Source: Bacillota bacterium (GTDB lineage Bacteria; Bacillota_I; Bacilli_A; Acholeplasmatales; Acholeplasmataceae). Taken from it: a stretch of DNA of 21,400 nt. A program made the translations under genes and the position numbers. Below are positions 1-8,273 of this stretch, piece after piece. Every line of letters begins with the position of its first letter. The stretch's first letter is position 1. Under the pieces are notes generated by a model that was not told the origin of the DNA, searched no databases, and saw nothing but the letters and a program-made list of their open reading frames with translations. The stretch spans positions 1 to 21,400 of the forward strand of contig JAURNN010000044.1 in the NCBI GenBank assembly GCA_030830185.1, written 5' to 3'.

Positions 1-200
1 AAAATATCAATCACAATTTTAACAATGATTAAAAATGTATATACATAAAGTTCATGACTTCTTGTGATCCCGTCAATGACAATGCCTTCAATTTGTTTAA
101 ACCGCTGGGGCATCATCATCGCATAGAAAACAAGAAAGAAAATGACACTTTCTGAATACAGCAAAAATATATGATTTCTTAATTGTTTGATTTTGTCCAT
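1..200 (-). CDS. N-terminus of a hydrophobic membrane protein (partial)
   Basis: The first 66 codons of a gene that runs off the left edge, starting with ATG at 198-200. A GAGGCG ribosome binding site lies a few bases upstream, only 6 bases after the preceding glycosyltransferase ends, so it is the fifth gene of the polysaccharide operon. The peptide begins MDKIKQLRNHIF, has a membrane segment at about residues 17-31 and a second starting near residue 51. Two membrane segments in a polysaccharide operon that otherwise lacks a polymerase and a flippase make an O-antigen-polymerase or flippase-like protein the obvious guess. No diagnostic motif is visible in this fragment. Reality of the gene is likely; function is inference from context only. 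Confidence 0.7.
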   Translation of the reverse strand, partial: MDKIKQLRNHIFLLYSESVIFFLVFYAMMMPQRFKQIEGIVIDGITRSHELYVYTFLIIVKIVIDI

Positions 201-206
201 ACGCCT

Positions 207-1373
207 CTATTTAAAATATAAATCACTGTGTTGTTTTAAAAAGATCTTTTTAGAATATAATTTACATGCTTCTTCTTGAATTACTTGCTTATTTAAATCG
301 CTAAGATTAAGAATGAGTTTTTCTATGTCTAATATTTTACCATATGGCACTGTCTTAAGATAATGTTCACTTGCCATCTCTATAATGCCACCAACATCAT
401 AACCAATTACTGGTGTGCCGCTCATCAGTGATTCAATGACTGTTAGTGGTTGATTTTCCATTTGACTCAAGATAACAAACGCATGTGCATGTTGATAATA
501 CGATGCTAATAACTCTTGTGCGTTTGTTCTTTTGATGACATGCATATTTGAAGGTAACGTTTTATGATCTAAGACAGCACCAATCACAACCACATCAATA
601 TCATGCTTTAATAATCGTGTTGCAAGTATTTTTAAGTCTTGAAATCCTTTTCTAGGATCACTATCAATTTTATTTGCAACCGCCAGTATATATTTATTTT
701 TATGTGGTCTATCATACTCTTTTAAAAAGTTTGTTTCATCAATTCCGTTATTGATGTGTGTGATGGGAACATCTTTCAAAAAAGATCTTTGATATTGTGA
801 AATCAACCACTTTGATGGTGATAAGACATGCAGACGAGCAAATCCATCAAACGCTTTTTTACGCCACTCATGCATAGGTTTGACCTGATCAAACATAATA
901 CTTTTAGGATATTCTTTAACAAGTGGACAATGATTGCAAGTATCTTCAAACTTATTACAATCAAAACTAAATCCGCATTTTCCGGTATACATCATTTCAC
1001 TGTGAAACGTGAAATAAGTTTTAATCTTTTTTTTATTAATATATTTAATGATGGCATCCATATTTATGTAATACGCATGAAGTTCATGAAGATGGATGAT
1101 ATTGGGTTTAATCTTACGAATAAGTATTTTTGCTTTTAACGTTGCAAAAGGAGAGAAAAACCCATGAAATCCAGTCAGTCTAGTGAGTAAGGCATGAACT
1201 TTATTTTCTATATTTGATGCAATTTTATACACATCTTTATCTTTTGTTTTTTTACCTCGACCATATAACACAAATGATTGATGACCATCTTTTTTAATAT
1301 CTTGATGCAGCATTGATACCATGTTGCCATGGCTACCCTGCTTATATGTCACATTAATATACATGATTTTCAT
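207..1373 (-). CDS. GT4-family glycosyltransferase, WcaC-like with a four-cysteine motif
   Basis: A retaining GT-B glycosyltransferase of family 4 (388 aa), expected to add a sugar from a nucleotide donor to the growing lipid-linked repeat unit on the cytoplasmic face of the membrane. The N-terminal acceptor half has the glycine loop GSHGN (residues 13-17) and a cysteine quartet (C133, C139, C146, C149, the last in CNHCP), a pattern known from WcaC-type colanic acid transferases. The C-terminal donor half has DPRKG (239-243) and the EX7E motif from E306 to E314, followed by GTPVIGYDVGG. The start is ATG at 1371-1373, with an AAAGGTGA site 7-8 bases upstream. Its ATG overlaps the TGA stop of the upstream glycosyltransferase (ATGA), which implies translational coupling. 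Donor and acceptor sugars cannot be read from the sequence. Confidence 0.9.
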   Translation of the reverse strand: MKIMYINVTYKQGSHGNMVSMLHQDIKKDGHQSFVLYGRGKKTKDKDVYKIASNIENKVHALLTRLTGFHGFFSPFATLKAKILIRKIKPNIIHLHELHAYYINMDAIIKYINKKKIKTYFTFHSEMMYTGKCGFSFDCNKFEDTCNHCPLVKEYPKSIMFDQVKPMHEWRKKAFDGFARLHVLSPSKWLISQYQRSFLKDVPITHINNGIDETNFLKEYDRPHKNKYILAVANKIDSDPRKGFQDLKILATRLLKHDIDVVVIGAVLDHKTLPSNMHVIKRTNAQELLASYYQHAHAFVILSQMENQPLTVIESLMSGTPVIGYDVGGIIEMASEHYLKTVPYGKILDIEKLILNLSDLNKQVIQEEACKLYSKKIFLKQHSDLYFK

Positions 1374-2458
1374 AGGTCAATCACCTTTGTAAATACCTCT
1401 ACCATATGTTCGAAAGTATATTTTTGAATGGTATTGATAGATAGGATGCGCATGTCTTCTAATGGATAATTTTCTATACGATTCATAAGATGTGCGAGTG
1501 CATGAGGTTCATGAATGTCAAAGATAAACCCATTCTTTTGATGTACTAATTCTTTAGATGCATTCACATATTGTGAGGTTGCAACGACACACCCTTGACT
1601 CATCGCTTCATTGACTACAAGTCCCCATGGTTCATAAGTGGATGCTAATACAAATAGATCAGCAAGTTGATAATACTCAAATAATGTTTTTGAATCTAAA
1701 TCTTTGATATAACGATGATGAATGGATTCTAATGTTTTTATAGTCTCTTGTTCTCTTCCATCACCTACTAAAATAAATAGGTATGGTATGCTCACATGTT
1801 TTAAATTCTCAATGACATACTGATGATTTTTTTCTTTTGAAAGTCTTCCTACGGATAAAATAATAAATGCCTCTTGGGGAAGATTATATTTATTTCTTAG
1901 CGCGCTTTTAGCTTCGTTACTTAAAGGACTTTGAAGAATTTGATGTTTATGTAACGATGTAAATGGATATCTAATAATATGTTCTATATTTGCCCCATAA
2001 TATCTTAAAAAAAGATCAGTATGCACAGATGAAGAAACATACGATGAAGCATGTTTTACTGTTTGATATTTTAAAGTTTCTTTAAACCGTTTATTTTGTT
2101 TGATGTCGCCACCCTCTGAAACGATCGAATATGCTCTTTTTTTCATAAACAAATAACGTGACATTAAAATTCCTGTTGGCGTAAAAAAATTTTGAATAAA
2201 AATAGCATCATATTGTTTTTTTAAATATTTTTTATAGTTTAAAGGGATGATTTGTTCATGTGTATACGAAATTCCTTTTAATACGTGATACTTAAAGCCT
2301 TTTAAGTCTAATGTTTTCCAAGAAGTGGGTCTTGTTAGATCATATGCTTTTTCAAAAATGACAGTTAAGTCTACATGTTTAGAAAGCATGTTAAAAAAGG
2401 TCACCATATATGGTGAAGGTATAATTACAACATACAATACCTTCTTGGGACCTTTCAT
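1370..2458 (-). CDS. GT4-family glycosyltransferase
   Basis: A second GT-B fold glycosyltransferase (362 aa) of the polysaccharide operon. The N-terminal acceptor domain opens with KVLYVVIIPSPYMVTFFN, typical of GT4 enzymes. The donor domain carries GRLSKEKN (204-211), where the Arg and Lys contact the nucleotide diphosphate, then VGDG (231-234) and the EX7E pair E276/E284 within STYEPWGLVVNEAM. It probably transfers one sugar of the repeat unit to a polyprenyl-diphosphate glycan. The ATG start (2456-2458) is preceded by a GAAGGAAAG site that lies inside the last codons of the sugar transferase upstream, leaving a gap of only 2 bases. The stop overlaps the next glycosyltransferase by 4 bases. 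Sugar specificity is unknown. Confidence 0.9.
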   Translation of the reverse strand: MKGPKKVLYVVIIPSPYMVTFFNMLSKHVDLTVIFEKAYDLTRPTSWKTLDLKGFKYHVLKGISYTHEQIIPLNYKKYLKKQYDAIFIQNFFTPTGILMSRYLFMKKRAYSIVSEGGDIKQNKRFKETLKYQTVKHASSYVSSSVHTDLFLRYYGANIEHIIRYPFTSLHKHQILQSPLSNEAKSALRNKYNLPQEAFIILSVGRLSKEKNHQYVIENLKHVSIPYLFILVGDGREQETIKTLESIHHRYIKDLDSKTLFEYYQLADLFVLASTYEPWGLVVNEAMSQGCVVATSQYVNASKELVHQKNGFIFDIHEPHALAHLMNRIENYPLEDMRILSINTIQKYTFEHMVEVFTKVIDL

Positions 2459-2460
2459 AT

Positions 2461-3906
2461 TTACTTTCCTTCTCTTACAAGTTTATAAATATGAGAAATA
2501 AGTTCTTCTTTTTTCATAAAATAAATTTTAAGTGTTTCATCAAGTGTTTTATCTTTAGGTTTACCTCGAGCACTTGATACATCTAAAATCACTTGAAAGG
2601 TTTTTAAAATAATAATAAAATCTTGAATTAATGAGTAATTGGCGATGTAATACATGTCATAAAGTAGTTTTTCTTTAGCACCAGTAAAATATTTACCATG
2701 TACTTGTGCGTATCCTGTAATACCAGCTTTCACATTCATACGGTGAACAAACTTTGGATCTTCTTTACTAAATACTTCAACTTCTTCAACACGTAATGCA
2801 CGTGGTCCAACAATAGACATATCCCCTTTAATGACATTAATCATTTGAGGGAACTCATCCATACGTACTCGTCTAAGTATTTTACCAATAAAGGTGAGTC
2901 TTTGATCATTTTCAGTTGATTGTATCGGTCCAGTATCTTTTTCTGCAAGATGTTTCATCGTTCTAAATTTATAAATCATGAATTTTTTATTATATTTAGT
3001 CATCCGTTCTTGTTTAAAAAATACTGGACCTTTATCTGTAATTTTAATGATAAAGGCAATTAAAATAAAGAAAGGCAACGATACAATAAGTAAGAATGAA
3101 GCAACAAAAAGATCAAAAAAGCGTTTCATAAAACGTTGTTCTATTGTTAACCCCATCGAACGTACGTAATAGACTAGTGTATCAGATGCATGAAATACAA
3201 AAGCATTTGATAATGCAATTTCATAAAGTTTAGGCATAATAAAATATGGCTTTTGAAGATTAAAACAACGGTAAATCAGTTGATCTTTAAATGTTGAAGT
3301 TAAACCGTCTGTTAAATAAATACTATCGACATCATCCATCGCTTCATCAATATGATCTAAATACGCCTCATCATCAATGTCATTTTCATAGATCAAATAC
3401 GTAATATGAATAGGTAATTTTTGATTGAGTATTTTTTTAGCAAGACTGTCAACTTCTTCTTTTGGACCAATGATTAAAGCATCATTTTTATAAATCCCTT
3501 TTAAAAAAAATAAAAGAATGATTTTAAGTGAAAAAAGTAACGCAACTTGGATGACTGCTAAATTAAAGTAATTGGTCACACTAATTTGATCATTACCAAT
3601 CCATACTTTAATGGTTAACATCAAACCAATCGTAACACCTACAGCAAGTAACATTCGAAATAAAACAACACTCAATGGAATATGCGTGATACTTGTAATA
3701 AATACACGTAATAATATAATGAGTAAAACAATATAGACAGCGTTAGATGCGAAAAAACGCATCAAATGATACGTTTCATCCTGTCCATTTTGATTGACAT
3801 AGCCTAATACATTTAATATGAAATATGATGATAAAACCATCAGTATCTCAAGTATAAATTCAGTCATATAAAAAAGTTTATTATGATATCCAATTTTATG
3901 AAACAT
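2461..3906 (-). CDS. Initiating polyprenyl-phosphate sugar transferase (WcaJ/PglC superfamily)
   Basis: This membrane enzyme (481 aa) would start repeat-unit assembly by moving a sugar-1-phosphate from a nucleotide sugar to undecaprenyl phosphate. It has the architecture of the large polyisoprenyl-phosphate hexose-1-phosphate transferases: four N-terminal membrane helices (about 17-36, 55-75, 80-102, 117-137), a soluble linker, a fifth hydrophobic segment (266-289) and the bacterial sugar transferase domain. That domain has KFRTM (313-317), the catalytic Asp-Glu pair at 350-351 (MDEFPQ), GDMSIVGPR (361-369) and GITGYAQVHG. The frame opens at a TTG (3916-3918), but that codon lies inside the GGGGGA ribosome binding site, so the ATG at 3904-3906 is the better start. 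The gene follows the Wzz-like gene by 34 bases. UDP-GlcNAc or a derivative from the glm operon is a plausible substrate, but this is not shown. Confidence 0.92.
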   Translation of the reverse strand: MFHKIGYHNKLFYMTEFILEILMVLSSYFILNVLGYVNQNGQDETYHLMRFFASNAVYIVLLIILLRVFITSITHIPLSVVLFRMLLAVGVTIGLMLTIKVWIGNDQISVTNYFNLAVIQVALLFSLKIILLFFLKGIYKNDALIIGPKEEVDSLAKKILNQKLPIHITYLIYENDIDDEAYLDHIDEAMDDVDSIYLTDGLTSTFKDQLIYRCFNLQKPYFIMPKLYEIALSNAFVFHASDTLVYYVRSMGLTIEQRFMKRFFDLFVASFLLIVSLPFFILIAFIIKITDKGPVFFKQERMTKYNKKFMIYKFRTMKHLAEKDTGPIQSTENDQRLTFIGKILRRVRMDEFPQMINVIKGDMSIVGPRALRVEEVEVFSKEDPKFVHRMNVKAGITGYAQVHGKYFTGAKEKLLYDMYYIANYSLIQDFIIILKTFQVILDVSSARGKPKDKTLDETLKIYFMKKEELISHIYKLVREGK

Positions 3907-3940
3907 AGCTTCCCCCAAAGTATGTTTTGTTTTGAACCAT

Positions 3941-5311
3941 TTAAGCTAGTTTTTTCTTCTTATAATCTTTCATTGTATGATCTACAAAGACCACACCTAA
4001 ACTTACAATTCCACCTAAAACTAGACCGATAGCAGCAAATAATAATGTATTTGAACCTTCTTCAACTGTTGGTGATGTTAAGTTAGTTGCAATATTACGA
4101 ACAACAATTAAGTTATATTCTTCTAATAATGTGTTAGTATTTGAAACTAGTGTATTAATGATTGTATTCGTTGTATCTAATAATCCAGTGTTTTCTTCTG
4201 TAAGTTCAGCGAGTGCTTCTTGTGCTGCAGGACTATTTCCATTGTTATTACGTTGTGCCTCATATAAAACAATGCGTGATTCATTAAATGCAATATCTTG
4301 TTCAAGATCAGCGATGGTTCTTTGAGATACTAATAACTGTGTATATAACACTTCTAAATACGTTGTAGTTTCAATCGTCCCATCAAGTCCTGGAATAACA
4401 ATCGTTTGTTCTGACCCTGGATAACTTGTAATTGCTGCTTGTAAGTTGGCTAAAACTTGCGTTTCTTTTGCTAGCTCTAGTTCTTTAATTTCATTATTAT
4501 ATTCTAGTCTTGTAATGGCACGGTCGATATTTTTTGTAAGTAAGAATGTATTAATGAGTGCATTCATGTTATTTAAATCAACAGTTCTTACTAAATCTAG
4601 TTCGACTAATACATCATTAAAGGATATCCCAAGTTCTGTAGATACAAAAGTATTTGCCTCAGGTAGGACTTGTTCAATCGCACTTTCAATTAGTTCTAAT
4701 TGAGTACCATAAATTCTAGCAACTTCACTGTAATCATAGGTATCTAAATTGGTGAGTGCATAATTTAACACAACTGCTTGTTGAATATATTTTGCTTCAA
4801 AATCTTCTCTAAATCCATCAAATAACGCATTAAGTAATATTCTTGCTTGTGCTTCACTAATCCCTAATAGACCAGCATTGATTGAATATTTAAATGCTGT
4901 TGGAAAATACGTAAGTTCTTCACCATTTTCAATGGCTTGCTGAATTGCATTTAAAATATTATTCGGAACAATTGGTCGAATTGTAAGTTGTTCTCTTACA
5001 TCATTTGAAGTTAAGTCAACGCCAGCTTCTTCAATAGCGTTTAAATACACAGTCACTGTAAAAGCATTGGACGCTTCAAAGCGTGCACCATTAGGATACT
5101 CGCCTTCATTGATTCCATCCCATTGATATTCGACGATGGTTGCAAGTGTCTCATTATTGTTATTCATGACAAATGCAGTAGCACCACCTAAAACTAAACC
5201 TAAAAAGGATAAGAAAAGAATTAAAAATTTCTTTTTCCAAACAATTAAAAATAAATCAATCAGGCTAATGCCTTCATCTTCTACATACTGTTGTGTTTCA
5301 AATTCTGCCAT
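3941..5311 (-). CDS. Wzz/YveK-type polysaccharide chain-length determinant protein
   Basis: A polysaccharide copolymerase-type membrane protein (456 aa) that would set polymer length or couple polymerisation to export. It has a short cytoplasmic N-terminus, a first membrane helix ending in LGGATAFVMN (about 24-46), an outside domain of about 375 residues, a second membrane helix (LLFAAIGLVLGGIVSLGVVFV) and a short basic tail ending KKKKLA. No Walker-type tyrosine kinase domain follows, unlike BY-kinase fusions, and no separate kinase or phosphatase gene is in the window. The outside domain is very acidic and lysine-poor, and is longer than usual for the Gram-positive kinase-less form. The frame opens at an upstream TTG, but the ATG at 5309-5311 has the AAGAGGGGA site and is chosen. 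It is the first gene of the polysaccharide operon. Confidence 0.85.
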   Translation of the reverse strand: MAEFETQQYVEDEGISLIDLFLIVWKKKFLILFLSFLGLVLGGATAFVMNNNNETLATIVEYQWDGINEGEYPNGARFEASNAFTVTVYLNAIEEAGVDLTSNDVREQLTIRPIVPNNILNAIQQAIENGEELTYFPTAFKYSINAGLLGISEAQARILLNALFDGFREDFEAKYIQQAVVLNYALTNLDTYDYSEVARIYGTQLELIESAIEQVLPEANTFVSTELGISFNDVLVELDLVRTVDLNNMNALINTFLLTKNIDRAITRLEYNNEIKELELAKETQVLANLQAAITSYPGSEQTIVIPGLDGTIETTTYLEVLYTQLLVSQRTIADLEQDIAFNESRIVLYEAQRNNNGNSPAAQEALAELTEENTGLLDTTNTIINTLVSNTNTLLEEYNLIVVRNIATNLTSPTVEEGSNTLLFAAIGLVLGGIVSLGVVFVDHTMKDYKKKKLA

Positions 5312-5344
5312 AATAGTTCCCCTCTTATTTAATGATAATTTCAA

Positions 5345-5371
5345 ATTATATTATAACATAAAATGAATCAA
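5345..5371 (-). promoter_or_regulatory. Extended -10 promoter of the polysaccharide operon
   Basis: On the minus strand TGTTATAAT (5350-5358) is a perfect extended -10 element, with a second TATAAT directly downstream (5345-5350) and a TTGATT -35-like hexamer at 5366-5371. The -35 fits the second -10 (15-16 bases) better than the first, but an extended -10 can act without a good -35. It lies between the glnA terminator and the Wzz-like gene, so transcription of the polysaccharide operon probably starts near 5340. Confidence 0.65.
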
Positions 5372-5404
5372 AAAAATAAAAAAAAGGTATGCAACGCATA
5401 CCTT
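5371..5404 (-). terminator. Rho-independent terminator of glnA
   Basis: Read on the minus strand, a 9-bp stem AAGGTATGC / GCATACCTT with a GTT loop (5384-5404) is followed by a T-rich run (TTTTTTTTATTTTTT in part). The stem overlaps the glnA stop codon. It would end the glnA transcript and insulate the polysaccharide operon. Confidence 0.85.
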
Positions 5405-6740
5405 AAATAAGGTCCATGTAACGATTGATTTCCCATTCTGTTACGGTTTGTTTATAGTCATCCCACTCTTTTTGTTTAGCTTCTATGAGTTTAGGAAATA
5501 AATCTTCTCCTATGACTGTTTTCATGAATTTAGAAGTTGAAAAGTTTTTAAGAGCTTCATCTAAAGATCCTGGAAGATAAGCAATCTTCATTCTTTTACG
5601 TTCTAAATCAGAGACTTTAAATAAATTGGTTCGTACTGGATTTGGTACTGGTAATTCAGATTTTATCCCATCAAGTCCAGCTGCAAGTACTGCTGACATT
5701 GCTAAATAAGGATTAGCAGATGGATCAACTGAACGTATCTCTATTCGTGTTGCACGTCCTTTTGATGCAGGAATACGAATCATTGTTGAACGGTTGACAT
5801 CACTCCATGAGACATAAACTGGGGCTTCATATCCTGGCACTAAACGTTTATAACTATTGACAGTCGGATTGGTGATTAAACAAAATTCTTCAGCATGCTT
5901 CATGACACCTGCAATAAATTTTAGTGCTGTTTCTGATAGCATATTTTCTGTTTTAGGGTCATAAAAGGCGTTTGTATCACCTTTTGCAAGTGAGACATTG
6001 GTATGCATCCCTGATCCATTAATACCAGCAACAGGCTTTGGCATAAAGGTTGCATGATACCCATGACGTCTTGCAACATTTTTAACAACAATTTTAAAGG
6101 TTTGAATGTTATCACAAGCTTCTAATGCATTATCATATTCAAAGTTTACTTCATGTTGACCAAATGCAACTTCATGGTGAGAAACTTCCATGTTAAAACC
6201 CATCTTTGTTAATTCTAATACAATATCACGTCTAACATCTTCTGATGAGTCAATCGGTGATAAGTCAAAGTACCCACCCATATCACTAAATTCACGTGTT
6301 GGACGACCTTCATCATCTAATTTAAATAAAAAGAACTCTGGTTCTACACCAACATTAAACTTATCAAAGCCTAATGCATATGCTTCTTTTAAATTTCTTT
6401 TTAAAATATAACGTGGGTCTCCTTCAAATGGTTCTCTTTTACTAGTGTACACATCACACACAAGTCTAGCCACTGTTCCATAAGGACTATCTTCCCATGT
6501 CATAATAAGCCATGTATTTAAATCTGGATATAAATACATATCCGCTTCATTAATTCTAACAAATCCTAAAATAGAACTCCCATCAAATAAGATTTCATTT
6601 GATAATGCTTTTTCTAAGTTTCTTACTGGTAACTCTACATTTTTAATCGTACCTAACATATCTGTAAATTGTAAACGCACATATTGCACGTTATGATCTT
6701 TTGCATCTTGCAAAATTTGTTCTCTTGTCCAATTTTTCAT
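5403..6740 (-). CDS. glnA: Glutamine synthetase, type I (GSI-alpha)
   Basis: ATP-dependent synthesis of glutamine from glutamate and ammonium in the cytoplasm. The length of 445 aa matches the Bacillus GSI-alpha class (444 aa). Visible hallmarks: beta-grasp N-terminus with RLQFTDMLGTIKNVELP (22-38), FDGSS (52-56), metal ligands in VEPEFF (E133, E135), E190 and E197 around HHEVAFGQHE, GSGMH with H246, the NSYKRLVPGYEAP loop (295-307) and RIEIRSVDPSANPY (332-345). Arg62 in GFVRINEADMYLYPDL matches the Arg that mediates feedback inhibition in the Bacillus enzyme, and the Tyr-adenylylation region of GSI-beta enzymes is not evident. The ATG start has a strong GGGAGGAA site. It stands alone between two terminators, with no glnR-like regulator beside it. 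Upstream sits a dyad (6799-6825) that may be an operator. Confidence 0.97.
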   Translation of the reverse strand: MKNWTREQILQDAKDHNVQYVRLQFTDMLGTIKNVELPVRNLEKALSNEILFDGSSILGFVRINEADMYLYPDLNTWLIMTWEDSPYGTVARLVCDVYTSKREPFEGDPRYILKRNLKEAYALGFDKFNVGVEPEFFLFKLDDEGRPTREFSDMGGYFDLSPIDSSEDVRRDIVLELTKMGFNMEVSHHEVAFGQHEVNFEYDNALEACDNIQTFKIVVKNVARRHGYHATFMPKPVAGINGSGMHTNVSLAKGDTNAFYDPKTENMLSETALKFIAGVMKHAEEFCLITNPTVNSYKRLVPGYEAPVYVSWSDVNRSTMIRIPASKGRATRIEIRSVDPSANPYLAMSAVLAAGLDGIKSELPVPNPVRTNLFKVSDLERKRMKIAYLPGSLDEALKNFSTSKFMKTVIGEDLFPKLIEAKQKEWDDYKQTVTEWEINRYMDLI

Positions 6741-6767
6741 TATAATTCCTCCCGATATTTCTATTTT

Positions 6768-6795
6768 ATCTTAATTTTATGAAAATACAAGTCAA
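6768..6795 (-). promoter_or_regulatory. glnA promoter
   Basis: On the minus strand TTGACT (6790-6795) and TAAGAT (6768-6773) are separated by 16 bases and lie about 30 bases upstream of the glnA start codon. The -35 is one base off consensus and the -10 two. It is the best-scoring pair by eye between the glmU terminator and glnA. Confidence 0.55.
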
Positions 6796-6798
6796 TAA

Positions 6799-6825
6799 AT
6801 GTAATTTTTTTATTAAAATTTACAT
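6799..6825 (-). promoter_or_regulatory. Inverted repeat upstream of the glnA -35 (possible operator)
   Basis: Arms ATGTAAATTTT and AAAAATTACAT (minus strand) face each other around 5 bases, giving an 11-bp dyad with one mismatch just upstream of the glnA -35. The TGTAA...TTACA core resembles the ends of a GlnR/TnrA box (TGTnA-N7-TnACA), but the spacing is 15 rather than 7, so it is not a classical box. There is no T-run after it that would make it a terminator. A regulatory role is inference. Confidence 0.35.
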
Positions 6826-6861
6826 ATTAAATACAATTTAATAGATAATTATTGAGAATTT

Positions 6862-6890
6862 ATAAAAAAACAAGTGTTTCCACTTGTTTT
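6862..6890 (-). terminator. Rho-independent terminator after glmU
   Basis: On the minus strand AACAAGTG, a GAAA tetraloop, CACTTGTT and a T run form a compact hairpin starting about 10 bases after the glmU stop codon. It marks the end of the amino-sugar operon. Confidence 0.85.
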
Positions 6891-6899
6891 TACTTACTC

Positions 6900-8273
6900 T
6901 TAATCATGTTTTGGTTTAATTAGATGAGAATAATAATCTTCTTTATGAACTTGTTTGTTTCTTGCAATGGCGAGTGCACCTTTAGGAATGTCTTTGGTCA
7001 CAGTTGAACCAGCTGCAATAAACACTTCACTTGAAATATTGATTGGTGCAATTAAATTGACGTTACATCCAATAAAGACATCATCACCTATCGTAGTCTG
7101 ATGTTTATTCACACCATCATAATTGACAGTAATTGAGCCACATCCAAAGTTGACGTTTTTACCCACGGTACTATCTCCAATATAAGATAGATGAGCTGCT
7201 TTGGTGTGATCGCCTGTTGTTGTTTTTTTAACTTCAACGAAATTTCCAATGCGGTTATGATCACCTATATTAGCACCACTTCTGATATGTGCAAATGGAC
7301 CAACCGTTGTATGCTCACCAACTTTTGAATCATAAACAAGTGAATGATTGACTCTTGAGTAATTGCCGATGTAGGCATCTTCTAACTCTGTGTTAGGTCC
7401 AATGATTGCTCCTGACTTTACTACAGTATGACCTGTAATCGTAGTATTCGGGTAAATGGTGACGCCTTCTTCAATGACGACATTATGACCAATTGTAATC
7501 GTGTCAGGGTTGACCATATAGACACCGAGTTCCATCATGTTTTTATTAATGAGTTTTCTTAAATAACTTTCAGCAAGTGATACTTGGTATAACGTATTAA
7601 TCCCTATGAGTTCTTCAGGAGATCGTGCGATAAATGTTCTGACTCGGTAATCTTGATGCATCAGTTTCACGATATCAGTTAAATAATATTCACCAGATCG
7701 AGTATTCTTTTTAATGAGTGGTAAGACTTTAAATAAAAGTTTAGTATTAATAATATAGGTACCACTGTTGACTTCTTTGATTTGTTTTTGACGATCATTA
7801 CAGTCACGTTCTTCTATAATTCCTACAACTTGATTGTATTCATTACGTTCAATACGCCCATAACCTTTAGGATCATGAATATTCATAGAAACAACTGTTA
7901 AATCATTACCCATTTCTTCATGACTTCTAAAGAGTTTATCTATTAAAGGTGCTGGAATTAAAGGCATATCACCAGGCATAATGATTGTCATTGAGTCATC
8001 CTCATGTTTAAGAGATGATGCTTGCATGACCGCATGTCCAGTCCCTAACATCTCTTCTTGATAAGCATACTCTACACGATTACCTAGTAATGTAGTAAAG
8101 ACTTCTTTTTTATAACCAATAACAGTAATAATACGTTCAACTTGCGCACGTTCAAGGGCTTCAATTGAATATTCGATCATTGGTTTTTTTAAAATCGGAA
8201 ACGCGCACTTTGGCGTTTCTGTTTTCATACGGGTACCTTTACCAGCTGCAAGTATAATGGCTTGTCTAATCAT
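6900..8273 (-). CDS. glmU: Bifunctional UDP-GlcNAc pyrophosphorylase / glucosamine-1-phosphate acetyltransferase
   Basis: Makes UDP-GlcNAc in two steps: acetylation of glucosamine-1-phosphate and uridylyl transfer. The N-terminal pyrophosphorylase domain (about 1-228) has LAAGKGTRM (8-16), QEEMLGTGHAV (72-82), GDMPLI (101-106), GYGRI (137-141) and NSGTYI (169-174). The C-terminal half (about 250-440) is a left-handed beta-helix of hexapeptide repeats with NFVEVKKT, AAHLSYIGD and GCGSITVNYDG, the acetyltransferase active-site region. The 457 aa are the usual length for a complete enzyme. The open frame extends to a GTG at 8280-8282, but that codon overlaps the AGAGGTG ribosome site, so the ATG at 8271-8273 is chosen. 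It overlaps the end of glmM by 8 bases, as expected for coupled expression. Last gene of its operon. Confidence 0.96.
   Translation of the reverse strand: MIRQAIILAAGKGTRMKTETPKCAFPILKKPMIEYSIEALERAQVERIITVIGYKKEVFTTLLGNRVEYAYQEEMLGTGHAVMQASSLKHEDDSMTIIMPGDMPLIPAPLIDKLFRSHEEMGNDLTVVSMNIHDPKGYGRIERNEYNQVVGIIEERDCNDRQKQIKEVNSGTYIINTKLLFKVLPLIKKNTRSGEYYLTDIVKLMHQDYRVRTFIARSPEELIGINTLYQVSLAESYLRKLINKNMMELGVYMVNPDTITIGHNVVIEEGVTIYPNTTITGHTVVKSGAIIGPNTELEDAYIGNYSRVNHSLVYDSKVGEHTTVGPFAHIRSGANIGDHNRIGNFVEVKKTTTGDHTKAAHLSYIGDSTVGKNVNFGCGSITVNYDGVNKHQTTIGDDVFIGCNVNLIAPINISSEVFIAAGSTVTKDIPKGALAIARNKQVHKEDYYSHLIKPKHD

Noticed and set aside
828..1139. Plus-strand open frame of 103 codons opposite the GT4 gene
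   Set aside because: It lies antisense inside a glycosyltransferase with all family motifs, has no ribosome site or promoter, and its composition is that of an antisense shadow. The same applies to plus-strand frames at 2978-3169, 4131-4325, 4446-4703, 5136-5366, 6190-6411, 12144-12425, 14629-14820 and 15555-15791.
3907..3918. TTG start giving a 4-residue longer sugar transferase
   Set aside because: The TTG lies within the GGGGGA ribosome site of the downstream ATG. By the same logic the upstream TTG, GTG or ATG starts at 5344, 8282, 13645, 16810 and 18788 were not used.
5921..6115. Second minus-strand open frame inside glnA
   Set aside because: It is out of frame within glnA, which is complete and in good alignment with GSI-alpha. 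A similar out-of-frame stretch at 11286-11477 spans the VanZ-glmS junction and is also a shadow.
6799..6825. Classical GlnR/TnrA box
   Set aside because: The required 7-base spacing between half-sites is not met (15 here), so it is reported only as an unexplained dyad.
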